From an uncultured Eubacteriales bacterium (GTDB lineage Bacteria > Bacillota > Clostridia > Oscillospirales > Oscillospiraceae), in assembly GCA_900552725.1 (NCBI GenBank), contig USAT01000078.1, forward strand, positions 1-9,272: DNA of 9,272 bases, given 5' to 3'. The notes beneath the pieces are model-generated. The model made no database searches and was not told where the DNA came from. It saw only the letters and a program-made list of their open reading frames with translations. Of the stretch, positions 1 to 5,965 are shown piece after piece; within the stretch, counting starts at the first letter, position 1; each line of letters starts with the position of its first letter. The position numbers were made by a program, and so were the translations under genes.

Positions 1-2
1 GC

Positions 3-812
3 TGCGCCAAGCTGGTGGTGTTCTGCAACGCCGTGGAGGACAACCCCTTCATGGCAGGCGCCTTCCACGGCGTGGGCGAGGCCGACAGCGTCATCAACGT
101 AGGCGTCTCCGGCCCCGGCGTGGTGTACCACGCCCTGCAGAAGTGTAAGGGCGAACCCTTCGACGTGGTAGCGGAGACCATCAAGAAAACCGCCTTCCAG
201 ATCACCCGCATGGGCCAGATGGTGGCCACCGAGGCATCCCGCCGCCTGAATACCCCCTTCGGCATCGTGGACCTGTCCCTGGCCCCCACCCCCGCCATCG
301 GCGACAGCGTGGCCCGTATTCTGGAGGAGATGGGCCTTGCCGTCTGCGGCACCCACGGCACCACCGCGGCCCTGGCGCTGCTGAACGACGCCGTGAAGAA
401 GGGCGGTGTTATGGCCAGCAGCCATGTGGGCGGCCTGTCCGGCGCGTTCATCCCCGTGTCGGAGGACGAGGGCATGATCGCCGCCGCTCAGCAGGGCACC
501 CTGACCATCGACAAGCTGGAGGCCATGACCTGCGTATGCTCCGTGGGCCTGGACATGATCGGCGTCCCCGGCGACACCAGCGCCGAGACCATCTCCGCCA
601 TCATCGCCGACGAGGCGGCGGTGGGCATGGTCAACAGCAAGACCACTGCCGTCCGCATCATCCCCGTGGAGGGCAAGACCGTGGGCGACGTGGTGGAAAT
701 GGGCGGTTTGCTGGGCAGCGCGCCGCTGATGCCGGTGCACACCGAGTCCAGCGCCGACTTCATCGCCCGCGGCGGCCGCATCCCCGCTCCGCTGCAGAGT
801 CTGAAGAACTGA
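3..812 (+). CDS. UPF0210/DUF711 (PFL-like) family protein, C-terminal part
   Basis: The gene enters from the left edge; the open frame is already in phase at base 3, and 269 C-terminal residues are visible out of the roughly 450 usual for the family. The visible part begins with the family-typical stretch KLVVFCNAVEDNPFMAGAFH, followed by GVGEADSVINVGVSGPGVV, and ends with an intact C terminus and TGA. Biochemical function is not established. Known structures place the family near the pyruvate-formate-lyase/ribonucleotide-reductase barrel fold, but no radical Gly motif is visible, so PFL activity should not be assumed. In related Firmicutes the gene usually follows a small ACT-domain gene, which would lie left of this window. 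Alanine codons are mostly GCC, the bias of a well-expressed gene in this GC-rich genome. The family assignment is firm; the role is unknown. Confidence 0.93.
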   Translation, partial: CAKLVVFCNAVEDNPFMAGAFHGVGEADSVINVGVSGPGVVYHALQKCKGEPFDVVAETIKKTAFQITRMGQMVATEASRRLNTPFGIVDLSLAPTPAIGDSVARILEEMGLAVCGTHGTTAALALLNDAVKKGGVMASSHVGGLSGAFIPVSEDEGMIAAAQQGTLTIDKLEAMTCVCSVGLDMIGVPGDTSAETISAIIADEAAVGMVNSKTTAVRIIPVEGKTVGDVVEMGGLLGSAPLMPVHTESSADFIARGGRIPAPLQSLKN

Positions 813-816
813 GCCC

Positions 817-1296
817 ATGATCCGACACGCCACGCAAACCGATCTCCCCCGTATTCTGGAGATCTACGAAATCGCCCGCCGCTTCATGCGGCAAAACGGC
901 AACCTGGTGCAGTGGGTCAACGGCTACCCCTCGGAGCCGCTGCTGCGGCAGGATATCGCAAACGGTGACCTGTATGTGATGGAGGACACGGGCGGCATCT
1001 ACTGTGCCTTCGCCCTGGTCATGGGTGACGACCCCACCTACGCCGTGATCGACGGCGCGTGGCGGGACACCGCCACCCCCTATGGCACCATCCACCGCAT
1101 CGGCAGCGACGGCACCCACCGGGGCGTGCTGCACGAGTGCGTGGAGTGGGCGGCCCGGCGGATCGCCCACCTGCGGGTGGACACCCACGCCGACAACCAG
1201 GTGATGCGCCGCTGCATCCTGCGGGAGGGCTTCACCTACTGCGGCGTCATCCATGTGGCCGACGGCACGCCCCGTGTGGCCTTTGAACGAATCTGA
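817..1296 (+). CDS. GNAT-family N-acetyltransferase
   Basis: A 159-residue protein of normal single-domain GNAT length. It opens with MIRHATQTDLPRILEIYEIA, the usual beta1-alpha1 start of the fold. The segment around residues 92-105 (IHRIGSDGTHRGVL) sits where the acetyl-CoA pyrophosphate-binding loop is expected, though the classical Q/RxxGxG/A signature is weak. Residues 120-146 (RVDTHADNQVMRRCILREGF, then TYCGVIH) match the conserved C-terminal part of a common Firmicutes subfamily with RIDTHxDN and GF-YCG signatures. The enzyme should transfer acetyl from acetyl-CoA to an amine; the substrate cannot be read from the sequence. It starts 4 nt after the UPF0210 stop without a strong ribosome site, suggesting translational coupling to that gene. 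Confidence 0.92.
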   Translation: MIRHATQTDLPRILEIYEIARRFMRQNGNLVQWVNGYPSEPLLRQDIANGDLYVMEDTGGIYCAFALVMGDDPTYAVIDGAWRDTATPYGTIHRIGSDGTHRGVLHECVEWAARRIAHLRVDTHADNQVMRRCILREGFTYCGVIHVADGTPRVAFERI

Positions 1297-1306
1297 TACC
1301 GAAAAT

Positions 1307-1312
1307 AAGGAG
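1307..1312 (+). promoter_or_regulatory. Ribosome binding site that fixes the start of the Lar-like gene
   Basis: AAGGAG lies 9 nt before the ATG at 1322. The same frame is open upstream to a possible start at 1253 inside the GNAT gene, but that start has no comparable site. This supports the shorter 74-residue product. Confidence 0.8.
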
Positions 1313-1321
1313 ATAACTTCT

Positions 1322-1546
1322 ATGGATCCGATCTTTGAAATCGAGCTGGAGGACTGCCCCGTCTGCCGGGGCACGGGCGCCATGCAGGATGAGCAGGGCT
1401 GGTGCGTTTCCGTCTGCTGCATGGACTGCGGCGCGGAGACCGCCCACGCCAGCTATCACACCCCGGAGGAGCGGCTGGCCGCCGCCCAGCGGGTGGCACA
1501 GCTCTGGAACATGGGCAAGGTCATCCACACCGGCGTGGGTGACTGA
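1322..1546 (+). CDS. Small Lar-like zinc-ribbon protein
   Basis: A 74-residue acidic protein with a CPVC knuckle at residues 12-15 and a CxxC knuckle at 33-36 (C-M-D-C followed by GAET). Two further cysteines lie at 28 and 32. The C-terminal part, EERLAAAQRVAQLWNMGKV, gives the EEA-A-WN ending of the Lar (restriction alleviation protein) family. The layout of CPxC, a Trp/aromatic strand, CxxCGA and a terminal helix ending in WN agrees with that family. Lar proteins are best known from prophages, where they modulate type I restriction; many chromosomal members have no tested function. No phage genes surround this one. It starts 25 nt after the GNAT stop and is followed directly by a terminator, so it is probably the last gene of the plus-strand unit. 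The zinc-ribbon call is solid; any anti-restriction role is a guess. Confidence 0.8.
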   Translation: MDPIFEIELEDCPVCRGTGAMQDEQGWCVSVCCMDCGAETAHASYHTPEERLAAAQRVAQLWNMGKVIHTGVGD

Positions 1547-1560
1547 ATGCAAATGCATAC

Positions 1561-1592
1561 AAAAAGAGCACCCGCACAGGGTGCTCTTTTTT
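1561..1592. terminator. Bidirectional intrinsic terminator
   Basis: The stem GAGCACCC (1566-1573) and GGGTGCTC (1579-1586) closes a 5-nt loop. It is flanked by AAAAA before and TTTTTT after, so the pairing can extend and each strand ends in a U tract. It starts 14 nt after the Lar-like stop and can also end the minus-strand operon that stops at 1675. Confidence 0.9.
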
Positions 1593-1607
1593 GCATACTT
1601 TAAGACC

Positions 1608-1679
1608 GTTTATTGTACCGATAAAGCCGGTTATTGTACCTTATAAAGGGGGTTATTGTACCAATAAAAAGGGGTTATT
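1608..1679. repeat. Tandem near-palindromic sites phased at 21-22 bp
   Basis: The core TTATTGTACC begins at 1610, 1631 and 1653, each preceded by a G- or T-ending run and followed by an ATAAA element. A shortened fourth copy, GGGGTTATT, ends at 1679 and holds the stop codon (TAA, minus strand) of the neighbouring AAA+ gene. Copy 3 is a perfect 6-3-6 dyad (TTATTG, TAC, CAATAA); copies 1 and 2 are imperfect versions. The 21-22 bp spacing is two helical turns, which puts the copies on one face of the DNA. The stretch is AT-rich in a GC-rich window and lies between convergent genes, next to a terminator. What it does is unknown; protein binding sites or a mobile palindromic repeat are both possible. 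Confidence 0.75.
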
Positions 1680-2715
1680 CGTCGATCTTTCCTCTTGCGT
1701 GAAGCACATCGTCCGCCGTCAGGGCCATCAGGTTGTCCCGGGTGACATTTTCCATTTTGGCCAGGCGGTTGTTCTGGGCCACCAGGATATGCTCGAAGAT
1801 ATTCCGCACGCCGCGGGCATTGCCGAAGCTGTCTCCGGCGGCGCTCTCCTCGGCGATATAGTCCCGCACCAGCGGCTCGGCCTCCTCGGTCAGCACATAA
1901 CCCTTGCCGCAGCGCATTTTGAAGATGGCCATCATCTCGTCCACCGTGTAGTCGGGGAACAGCAAAAAGCGGTTGAAGCGGCTCTCCAGGCCGGGATTGG
2001 AGTGGATGAACTTCTCCATCAGGTCGGTATAGCCCGCCACGATCACCACCAGGTCGTCCCGGTGATCCTCCATGGCCTTCAGCACCGTGTCGATGGCCTC
2101 CTGGCCGAAGTCGTTCTCTGACTTGCCGTTGAGGGCATAGGCCTCGTCGATGAACAGCACGCCGCCCATGGCCTTTTCGATGGCCTTCTGGGTCTTGATG
2201 GCCGTCTGGCCCACATAGCCCGCCACCAGGCCGCTGCGGTCCACCTCCACCAGCTGCCCCTTGCTGAGGATGCCCAGGGAGCGGTAGATCCGGGCCATCA
2301 TACGGGCCATCATGGTTTTGCCGGTGCCGGGGTTGCCGGTGAACACCATATGAAGGGACATATCGGTGGTGGGCAGATCATGCTCACGGCGGAGCTTATA
2401 GACCTGCACCATGTTGATGAGGCTGTGCACCTCGTCCTTTACCACGTCAAGGCCGATGTAGCTGTCCAGCTCCGAGAGCAGATCCTCCATCTTCTCCGGC
2501 GGCGGCAGCTCCTCCTTGGGCTCCGCCTCCTTCTGGCCGGTGGATACGGCGGCCTTCTTTTCGCTCTCTCCGCCGGAGGGCGCTTTGGGCGCGGAAGGAG
2601 TCTGGGGTGCGGCAGGGGCGCCCCAGAAGTCGCTGTTCATCCGCTTGATGCCGTTTTCCGTCATGGAGCGGATCACATCCAGTTGCTGCAGGATGATCTT
2701 ATCCTTCTGATCCAT
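1675..2715 (-). CDS. CbbX/SpoVK-type AAA+ ATPase
   Basis: A 346-residue protein. Residues 1-30 look helical; residues 31-75 form a Pro/Ala/Glu-rich linker of low complexity. The AAA+ core then begins with LDSYIGLDVVKDEV. Visible motifs are Walker A GNPGTGKT (127-134), pore loop AGYVGQT (165-171), Walker B VLFIDEA (186-192), sensor 1 region VIVAGYT (224-230), the arginine finger in ESRF (R246) and a sensor 2 region GNARGVRN (298-305). All catalytic residues are present, so it should be an active hexameric ATPase. CbbX remodels inhibited Rubisco and SpoVK acts late in spore formation; no Rubisco gene is visible here and the target is unknown. A clear AGGAGG ribosome site (complement of 2723-2728) sets the start. 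It is the last gene of the minus-strand unit, 56 nt behind the Gx transporter gene, so it may also have some independent expression. Confidence 0.92.
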   Translation of the reverse strand: MDQKDKIILQQLDVIRSMTENGIKRMNSDFWGAPAAPQTPSAPKAPSGGESEKKAAVSTGQKEAEPKEELPPPEKMEDLLSELDSYIGLDVVKDEVHSLINMVQVYKLRREHDLPTTDMSLHMVFTGNPGTGKTMMARMMARIYRSLGILSKGQLVEVDRSGLVAGYVGQTAIKTQKAIEKAMGGVLFIDEAYALNGKSENDFGQEAIDTVLKAMEDHRDDLVVIVAGYTDLMEKFIHSNPGLESRFNRFLLFPDYTVDEMMAIFKMRCGKGYVLTEEAEPLVRDYIAEESAAGDSFGNARGVRNIFEHILVAQNNRLAKMENVTRDNLMALTADDVLHARGKIDE

Positions 2716-2745
2716 TCTGTTACCTCCTGAAAGGGAAGTTTTCGC

Positions 2746-2766
2746 GGGCGGGACAGAGCCCCGCCC
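2746..2766. repeat. GC-rich intergenic palindrome
   Basis: GGGCGGG (2746-2752) pairs perfectly with CCCGCCC (2760-2766) around a 7-nt loop. No T run follows on either strand, so it is not a typical intrinsic terminator. It fills most of the gap between the Gx transporter gene and the AAA+ gene. Its form, a GTAGGGGCGGG half on the minus strand and a CCCGCCCGCG half, resembles short dispersed palindromes common between genes in Oscillospiraceae genomes. Only one copy is visible here. It could also stabilise the upstream mRNA end. Confidence 0.6.
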
Positions 2767-2771
2767 CTACG

Positions 2772-3293
2772 CTATTTCGAGAGTTTTACATGGGCCATGG
2801 CCCGGAACAGGAGCGCCGAGGCGAAGCCTGTCAGCGTTCCCGTCACCAGCGACACCGCCAGCAGGAACGGCAGGTAGCCCAGCACCATGGTGTTGCCCAG
2901 GGTGATGACCGCCGCCGCCATCTGGCCCAGATTATGGGCCGCCGCGCCGCCGATGGACACGCCGTAAATGCTGAGACGGCGGCAGTGCTTCAGGCCGATC
3001 ATCACCAGCATGGCGGTGAGCCCGCCCAGCAGGGAGAACAGCAGCGCCGACACATTTCCGGCAAAGAGGCTGCCCAGACCGCACCGGGCCAGCAGGATCA
3101 CCAGCGCCGGGGACGCCCCCAGCTCATACAGGGCGAACACCGTGACGATATTGGCAAGGCCCAGCTTCACGCCCGGCAGCGGCACCACCAGCGACACGGG
3201 AAACAGATTCTCCAGTGTGCTGAGGCCCAGGGCCAGCGCCGTCAGCACGGCGCACAGGGCGATATTCTTCGTTGTCCATTGCATCTTCTTCAT
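2772..3293 (-). CDS. Gx transporter family membrane protein (heptaprenyl diphosphate synthase component I-like, EetB-like)
   Basis: A 173-residue, strongly hydrophobic protein with about five or six membrane segments (roughly 11-28, 45-60, 62-80, 83-100, 110-135 and 138-165). It carries the family signature PGVKLGLANI at 40-49, the feature behind the Gx name, and a second conserved loop GGAAAHNLGQ at 115-124. Members were once annotated as heptaprenyl diphosphate synthase component I, but the fold resembles ECF-type substrate-binding membrane proteins rather than a prenyltransferase. The EetB protein of the Listeria extracellular electron transfer locus is, as I recall, of this type. It begins 5 nt after the NusG-II gene stop with only a weak GGGG ribosome site, so it is probably translated by coupling. 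The family call is firm; substrate or role is inferred. Confidence 0.9.
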   Translation of the reverse strand: MKKMQWTTKNIALCAVLTALALGLSTLENLFPVSLVVPLPGVKLGLANIVTVFALYELGASPALVILLARCGLGSLFAGNVSALLFSLLGGLTAMLVMIGLKHCRRLSIYGVSIGGAAAHNLGQMAAAVITLGNTMVLGYLPFLLAVSLVTGTLTGFASALLFRAMAHVKLSK

Positions 3294-3298
3294 GGTCG

Positions 3299-3703
3299 TT
3301 ACCCCACGATCACGTCAGGGCCGTCGGCGGGAGCCGCGCCCTCCAGATGGATCACCACCTGGGCGGGGAGACAGACGATGGACTGTCCCGCCCGACGGAT
3401 GTGGCCGGTATGGACGCAGTCCTGGGTGGGACAGTCGCTGTCCGATACCCACACGCTGTCCCCGTCGGCGGATACGACCAGCGTATAGCCGTTGTGGGAG
3501 ACGGTGGTTCCCGCAAAGTCCTTCAGGGCGGCACGCTGTGTCTCCCGGCCGCCGGTGGAGATGACCACCGTCACATCCCCCGACTGGGCCTTGGGCAGGT
3601 AGAACCACAGCGCCACGGCCACCGCCAGCAGTGCCACGATGACCGCCACGACGGCGTCATAGCGGTTGAATTTCAGTTCAGGCCGCGAGGAGTTGGTAGT
3701 CAT
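3299..3703 (-). CDS. NusG domain II-containing membrane-anchored protein (EetA-like)
   Basis: A 134-residue protein with a short cytosolic start, one membrane segment at about 17-36 (rich in V, A and L) and an extracytoplasmic domain with the NusG-II beta pattern. It has the family cysteines in SDCPTQDCVHTG (C91 and C96) and SIVCLPAQVVIHL (C111). It is not the transcription factor NusG: the NGN and KOW regions are absent and the protein is membrane anchored. Three conserved cysteines facing outward could carry a disulfide or bind a cofactor. The ATG lies inside the end of apbE with a 26-nt overlap, and GGAGGG about 8 nt before it supports that start. Such proteins commonly sit next to Gx and ApbE genes, and EetA of the Gram-positive electron transfer system is, as I recall, of this type. 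A redox role is inferred. Confidence 0.88.
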   Translation of the reverse strand: MTTNSSRPELKFNRYDAVVAVIVALLAVAVALWFYLPKAQSGDVTVVISTGGRETQRAALKDFAGTTVSHNGYTLVVSADGDSVWVSDSDCPTQDCVHTGHIRRAGQSIVCLPAQVVIHLEGAAPADGPDVIVG

Positions 3704-4706
3704 AGCCGCTGCCCTCCGTCTCGTTGAAGCAATCCGCCAGGCCGGGCGTATACAACACCCGACCGTCCGCCGTCACCAGCACCATATCGAAGGTGCCATG
3801 CTGCCGCCAGAAGTCCACGGCGGCGGCCTCGCCCATGACGTACAGGGCGGTGGAATAGGCGTCGGCCATGGTGCCGGTGCCGCCGTCATCCCGGCGGGTG
3901 GCGATGGAGACGCTTAAAAGTCCGCTGTCCGCCGGATAGCCGGTGGCGGGGTCGATGATATGCTGGTACACCGTGCCGTCCGGCCCGGTGAAATAGCGCT
4001 GATAGCCGCCGGAGGTCACCACAAAGGCGTCCGACAGGCGCAGGGTACAGGCGTAAGCTTCCGTATTCCGCGGGTCCTGGATGGCCACGTTCCAGGGCTT
4101 GCCCTCGGCAGTGGTGCCGTGGACGTAGACATTGCCGCCCAGGCTGACGAAGCCGCCGGAGAGTTCGCTTTGGGCGAACAGCTCTGCCGCCTTATCGGAG
4201 GCGTAGCCCTTGCCGATGCCGCCCAGGTCGATGGCGCAGCCCTCGTCCAGCGCGGCGGCGGTACCGTCCAGCCGGACATGGCCGCTGCCCACCAGCGGCA
4301 GCAGGGCGTCGATCTCATCCTGTGCGGGGACGCGGGGACTGTCGGTGGTGATGCCCCACAGCTCCACCAGGGGCGCGATGGTCACGTCGAAGGCGCCGCC
4401 CGTCACCTCACTGTATTGCAGCGCGGCACGCAGCAGCTCTGCCGTGTCATCGCTGAGCTGGGCGGTACCGTTGGCGTTCAGCTGCGCCACGTCGCTGGTG
4501 TCGATGGTGCGGCTCAGCTTCTGCTCCAGGGCGTTGATCTCATTGGAGCAGCTTTGCAGCACCGCCGCGCCGCCGTCGCCGATGGCCACCAGGGACATGT
4601 AAGTATCCATGGCGAAGATGTCCAGCGTCTCGGTCTTGGGCGCGCCGCAGGCCGTCAGGGACAGGGCCGTCAGGCAGGCCAGCAGCAGGCAGGTCAGCTT
4701 TTTCAT
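3678..4706 (-). CDS. apbE: FAD:protein FMN transferase, lipoprotein (ApbE)
   Basis: A 342-residue protein, normal for the family. It starts with a lipoprotein signal, MKKLTCLLLACLTALSLTAC, with lipobox LTAC and Cys20 as the likely lipidated residue, so the enzyme should sit on the outer face of the membrane. Conserved ApbE features are GGAFDVTIAPL (103-113), DLGGIGKGYASDKA (160-173), TSGGYQRYF (231-239), HIIDPATGYP (249-258) and ADAYSTALYVMG (281-292); the last holds the acidic and hydroxyl residues expected to bind metal. ApbE moves FMN from FAD onto a Ser/Thr of extracytoplasmic redox proteins. No target with the usual flavinylation motif is visible in the window, so its partner is encoded elsewhere. 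It overlaps recR by 4 nt (ATGA) and the NusG-II gene by 26 nt, showing tight co-expression. Confidence 0.95.
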   Translation of the reverse strand: MKKLTCLLLACLTALSLTACGAPKTETLDIFAMDTYMSLVAIGDGGAAVLQSCSNEINALEQKLSRTIDTSDVAQLNANGTAQLSDDTAELLRAALQYSEVTGGAFDVTIAPLVELWGITTDSPRVPAQDEIDALLPLVGSGHVRLDGTAAALDEGCAIDLGGIGKGYASDKAAELFAQSELSGGFVSLGGNVYVHGTTAEGKPWNVAIQDPRNTEAYACTLRLSDAFVVTSGGYQRYFTGPDGTVYQHIIDPATGYPADSGLLSVSIATRRDDGGTGTMADAYSTALYVMGEAAAVDFWRQHGTFDMVLVTADGRVLYTPGLADCFNETEGSGYDYQLLAA

Positions 4707-5302
4707 AGCTCACGCCGCCCTTCCAGGGCACGCATCAGCGTGGCGTCGTCGGCGAATTCCAGATGGCCGCCCACGGGGATGCCGTAGGCCAGGCGGGTCA
4801 CGCGGACGCCGAAGGGCTTCAGCAGCCGGGCGATGTACAGGGCGGTGGCCTCCCCCTCGGTATCGGGGTTGGTGGCCATGATGACCTCGCTGACGCCGCC
4901 CTGGGCCACCCGGTCCAGCAGGGACTTGATCTGGAGATCGTCCGGGCCCACATGGTTCATGGGGGACAGCACGCCGTGGAGTACATGATAATGGCCGTTG
5001 AACTCGCGGCTGCGCTCGATGGCCAGTACGTCGCGGGGATCGGCCACCACGCAGATGACCGTCTCGTCCCGCTTGGGGTCGGCGCAGATGGGGCACAGAC
5101 CACCCGCCGTCAGGTTGCGGCACACGGGACACAGCGTCACGCCCCGCTTGGCCTCGACAATGGCGCGGGCGAAGTCCTCCGCCTCCTCCATGGGCAGGTT
5201 CAGCACATGGAAGGCCAGGCGCTGGGCGGATTTGCCGCCGATGCCGGGCAGGCGGGCAAACTGCTCCACCAGCTTTTCAAGGGGCGCGGGAAAGTATTCC
5301 AT
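4703..5302 (-). CDS. recR: Recombination protein RecR
   Basis: A 199-residue protein of full normal length. The order is: helix-hairpin-helix with LPGIGGKSAQRLAFH (18-32), a four-cysteine zinc finger (C58, C61, C70, C73), a Toprim domain and the C-terminal RecR segment with NPDTEGEATALYIA and GIPVGGHLEFADDATL. RecR forms a ring that clamps DNA and, with RecF/RecO, loads RecA at gaps. The Toprim start reads VVADPRDVLAIE; most RecR proteins have Glu where this one has Ala87. recR usually follows dnaX and ybaB; here it follows rpe with a 4-nt gap, and a GAGAGGT ribosome site lies inside the rpe end. Its stop overlaps apbE by 4 nt. Identity is certain; the genomic placement is unusual. Confidence 0.97.
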   Translation of the reverse strand: MEYFPAPLEKLVEQFARLPGIGGKSAQRLAFHVLNLPMEEAEDFARAIVEAKRGVTLCPVCRNLTAGGLCPICADPKRDETVICVVADPRDVLAIERSREFNGHYHVLHGVLSPMNHVGPDDLQIKSLLDRVAQGGVSEVIMATNPDTEGEATALYIARLLKPFGVRVTRLAYGIPVGGHLEFADDATLMRALEGRREL

Positions 5303-5306
5303 GGGT

Positions 5307-5951
5307 TCAACCTCTCAGTTCTTTGATGCGCTGGGGGATATCCGCCGCCTTATAGACGGCGCTGCCGGCCACCAGGACGTTGGCTCCGGCATGGATGCAC
5401 TGATGGCAGGTGTTGGCGTCTACGCCGCCGTCTACCTCCAGCTCACACGCGGGGTTCATGGCGTTGATATAGCCGCGGATGGCCTGCACCTTGGGCATCA
5501 TGTCGGCCATGAACTTCTGGCCGCCGAAGCCTGGCTCCACCGTCATCACCAGGATGATGTCACACTCACTGATAAAGGGCAGCACGGCGCTGGCAGGGGT
5601 CTTGGGCTTCACCACCACGCCGGCCTTCTTGCCCTTGGCGTGGATAAGCCGCAGGGCCTCGTGGATGTTCTCCTCAGTGTCCGCCTCCACATGGCAGGTG
5701 ATGATGTCGCCGCCGGCGTCACAGAACTGCTCGACGTACCGCACGGGACGGTCGATCATCAGGTGGACGTCCAGGGGCAGGCTGGTGGTGGGGCGGATGG
5801 ACTTCACCACGGGGATGCCGATGGAGATATTGGGGACGAACAGGCCGTCCATCACGTCCACATGGACGTAATCGGCGGTGGAGATGCGTTCGATATCACG
5901 CTGGAGGTTGGCGAAATCCGCCGACAGGATAGAGGGTGCAATCTTGATCAT
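5307..5951 (-). CDS. rpe: Ribulose-phosphate 3-epimerase
   Basis: A 214-residue TIM-barrel enzyme of normal length that interconverts ribulose 5-phosphate and xylulose 5-phosphate in the pentose phosphate pathway in the cytosol. Visible features are the start MIKIAPSILSADFANL with Ser7, metal ligands H30 and D32 in HVDVMDG, H63 in DVHLMI, the loop MTVEPGFGGQKF (136-147), and D174 in VDGGV. D32 and D174 are the expected acid/base pair, so the enzyme should be active. The frame stays open upstream to 6128, but the start at 5951 is right: homology begins there and an AAAGGAG site lies 7 nt before it. The region upstream is the promoter and leader. In many Firmicutes rpe follows rsgA; here it heads its own operon and is followed by recR. 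Confidence 0.97.
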   Translation of the reverse strand: MIKIAPSILSADFANLQRDIERISTADYVHVDVMDGLFVPNISIGIPVVKSIRPTTSLPLDVHLMIDRPVRYVEQFCDAGGDIITCHVEADTEENIHEALRLIHAKGKKAGVVVKPKTPASAVLPFISECDIILVMTVEPGFGGQKFMADMMPKVQAIRGYINAMNPACELEVDGGVDANTCHQCIHAGANVLVAGSAVYKAADIPQRIKELRG

Positions 5952-5958
5952 GGAGGCG

Positions 5959-5965
5959 CTCCTTT
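5959..5965 (-). promoter_or_regulatory. Ribosome binding site fixing the rpe start
   Basis: On the minus strand AAAGGAG stands 7 nt before the ATG at 5951. It abuts a 6-bp GC hairpin (5966-5987), so access to this site could depend on leader folding. Confidence 0.85.

Noticed and set aside
1253..1321. A longer Lar-like protein starting inside the GNAT gene
   Set aside because: The added residues show no family similarity and lack a ribosome site, while AAGGAG stands 9 nt before the ATG at 1322.
1608..1679. A CRISPR array
   Set aside because: The conserved core is only about 10-12 bp and the intervening sequence is about 10 bp, far shorter than spacers; no cas gene is present.
2746..2766. 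A terminator between the Gx transporter gene and the AAA+ gene
   Set aside because: The stem is strong but no U run follows on the minus strand, so transcription likely continues into the AAA+ gene.
2772..3293. A true heptaprenyl diphosphate synthase subunit
   Set aside because: The protein is an integral membrane protein without the aspartate-rich prenyltransferase motifs; that name is a legacy annotation of the Gx family.
3299..3703. Transcription factor NusG
   Set aside because: Only the NusG domain-II fold is present, after a membrane anchor, with outward-facing cysteines; the NGN and KOW domains are missing.
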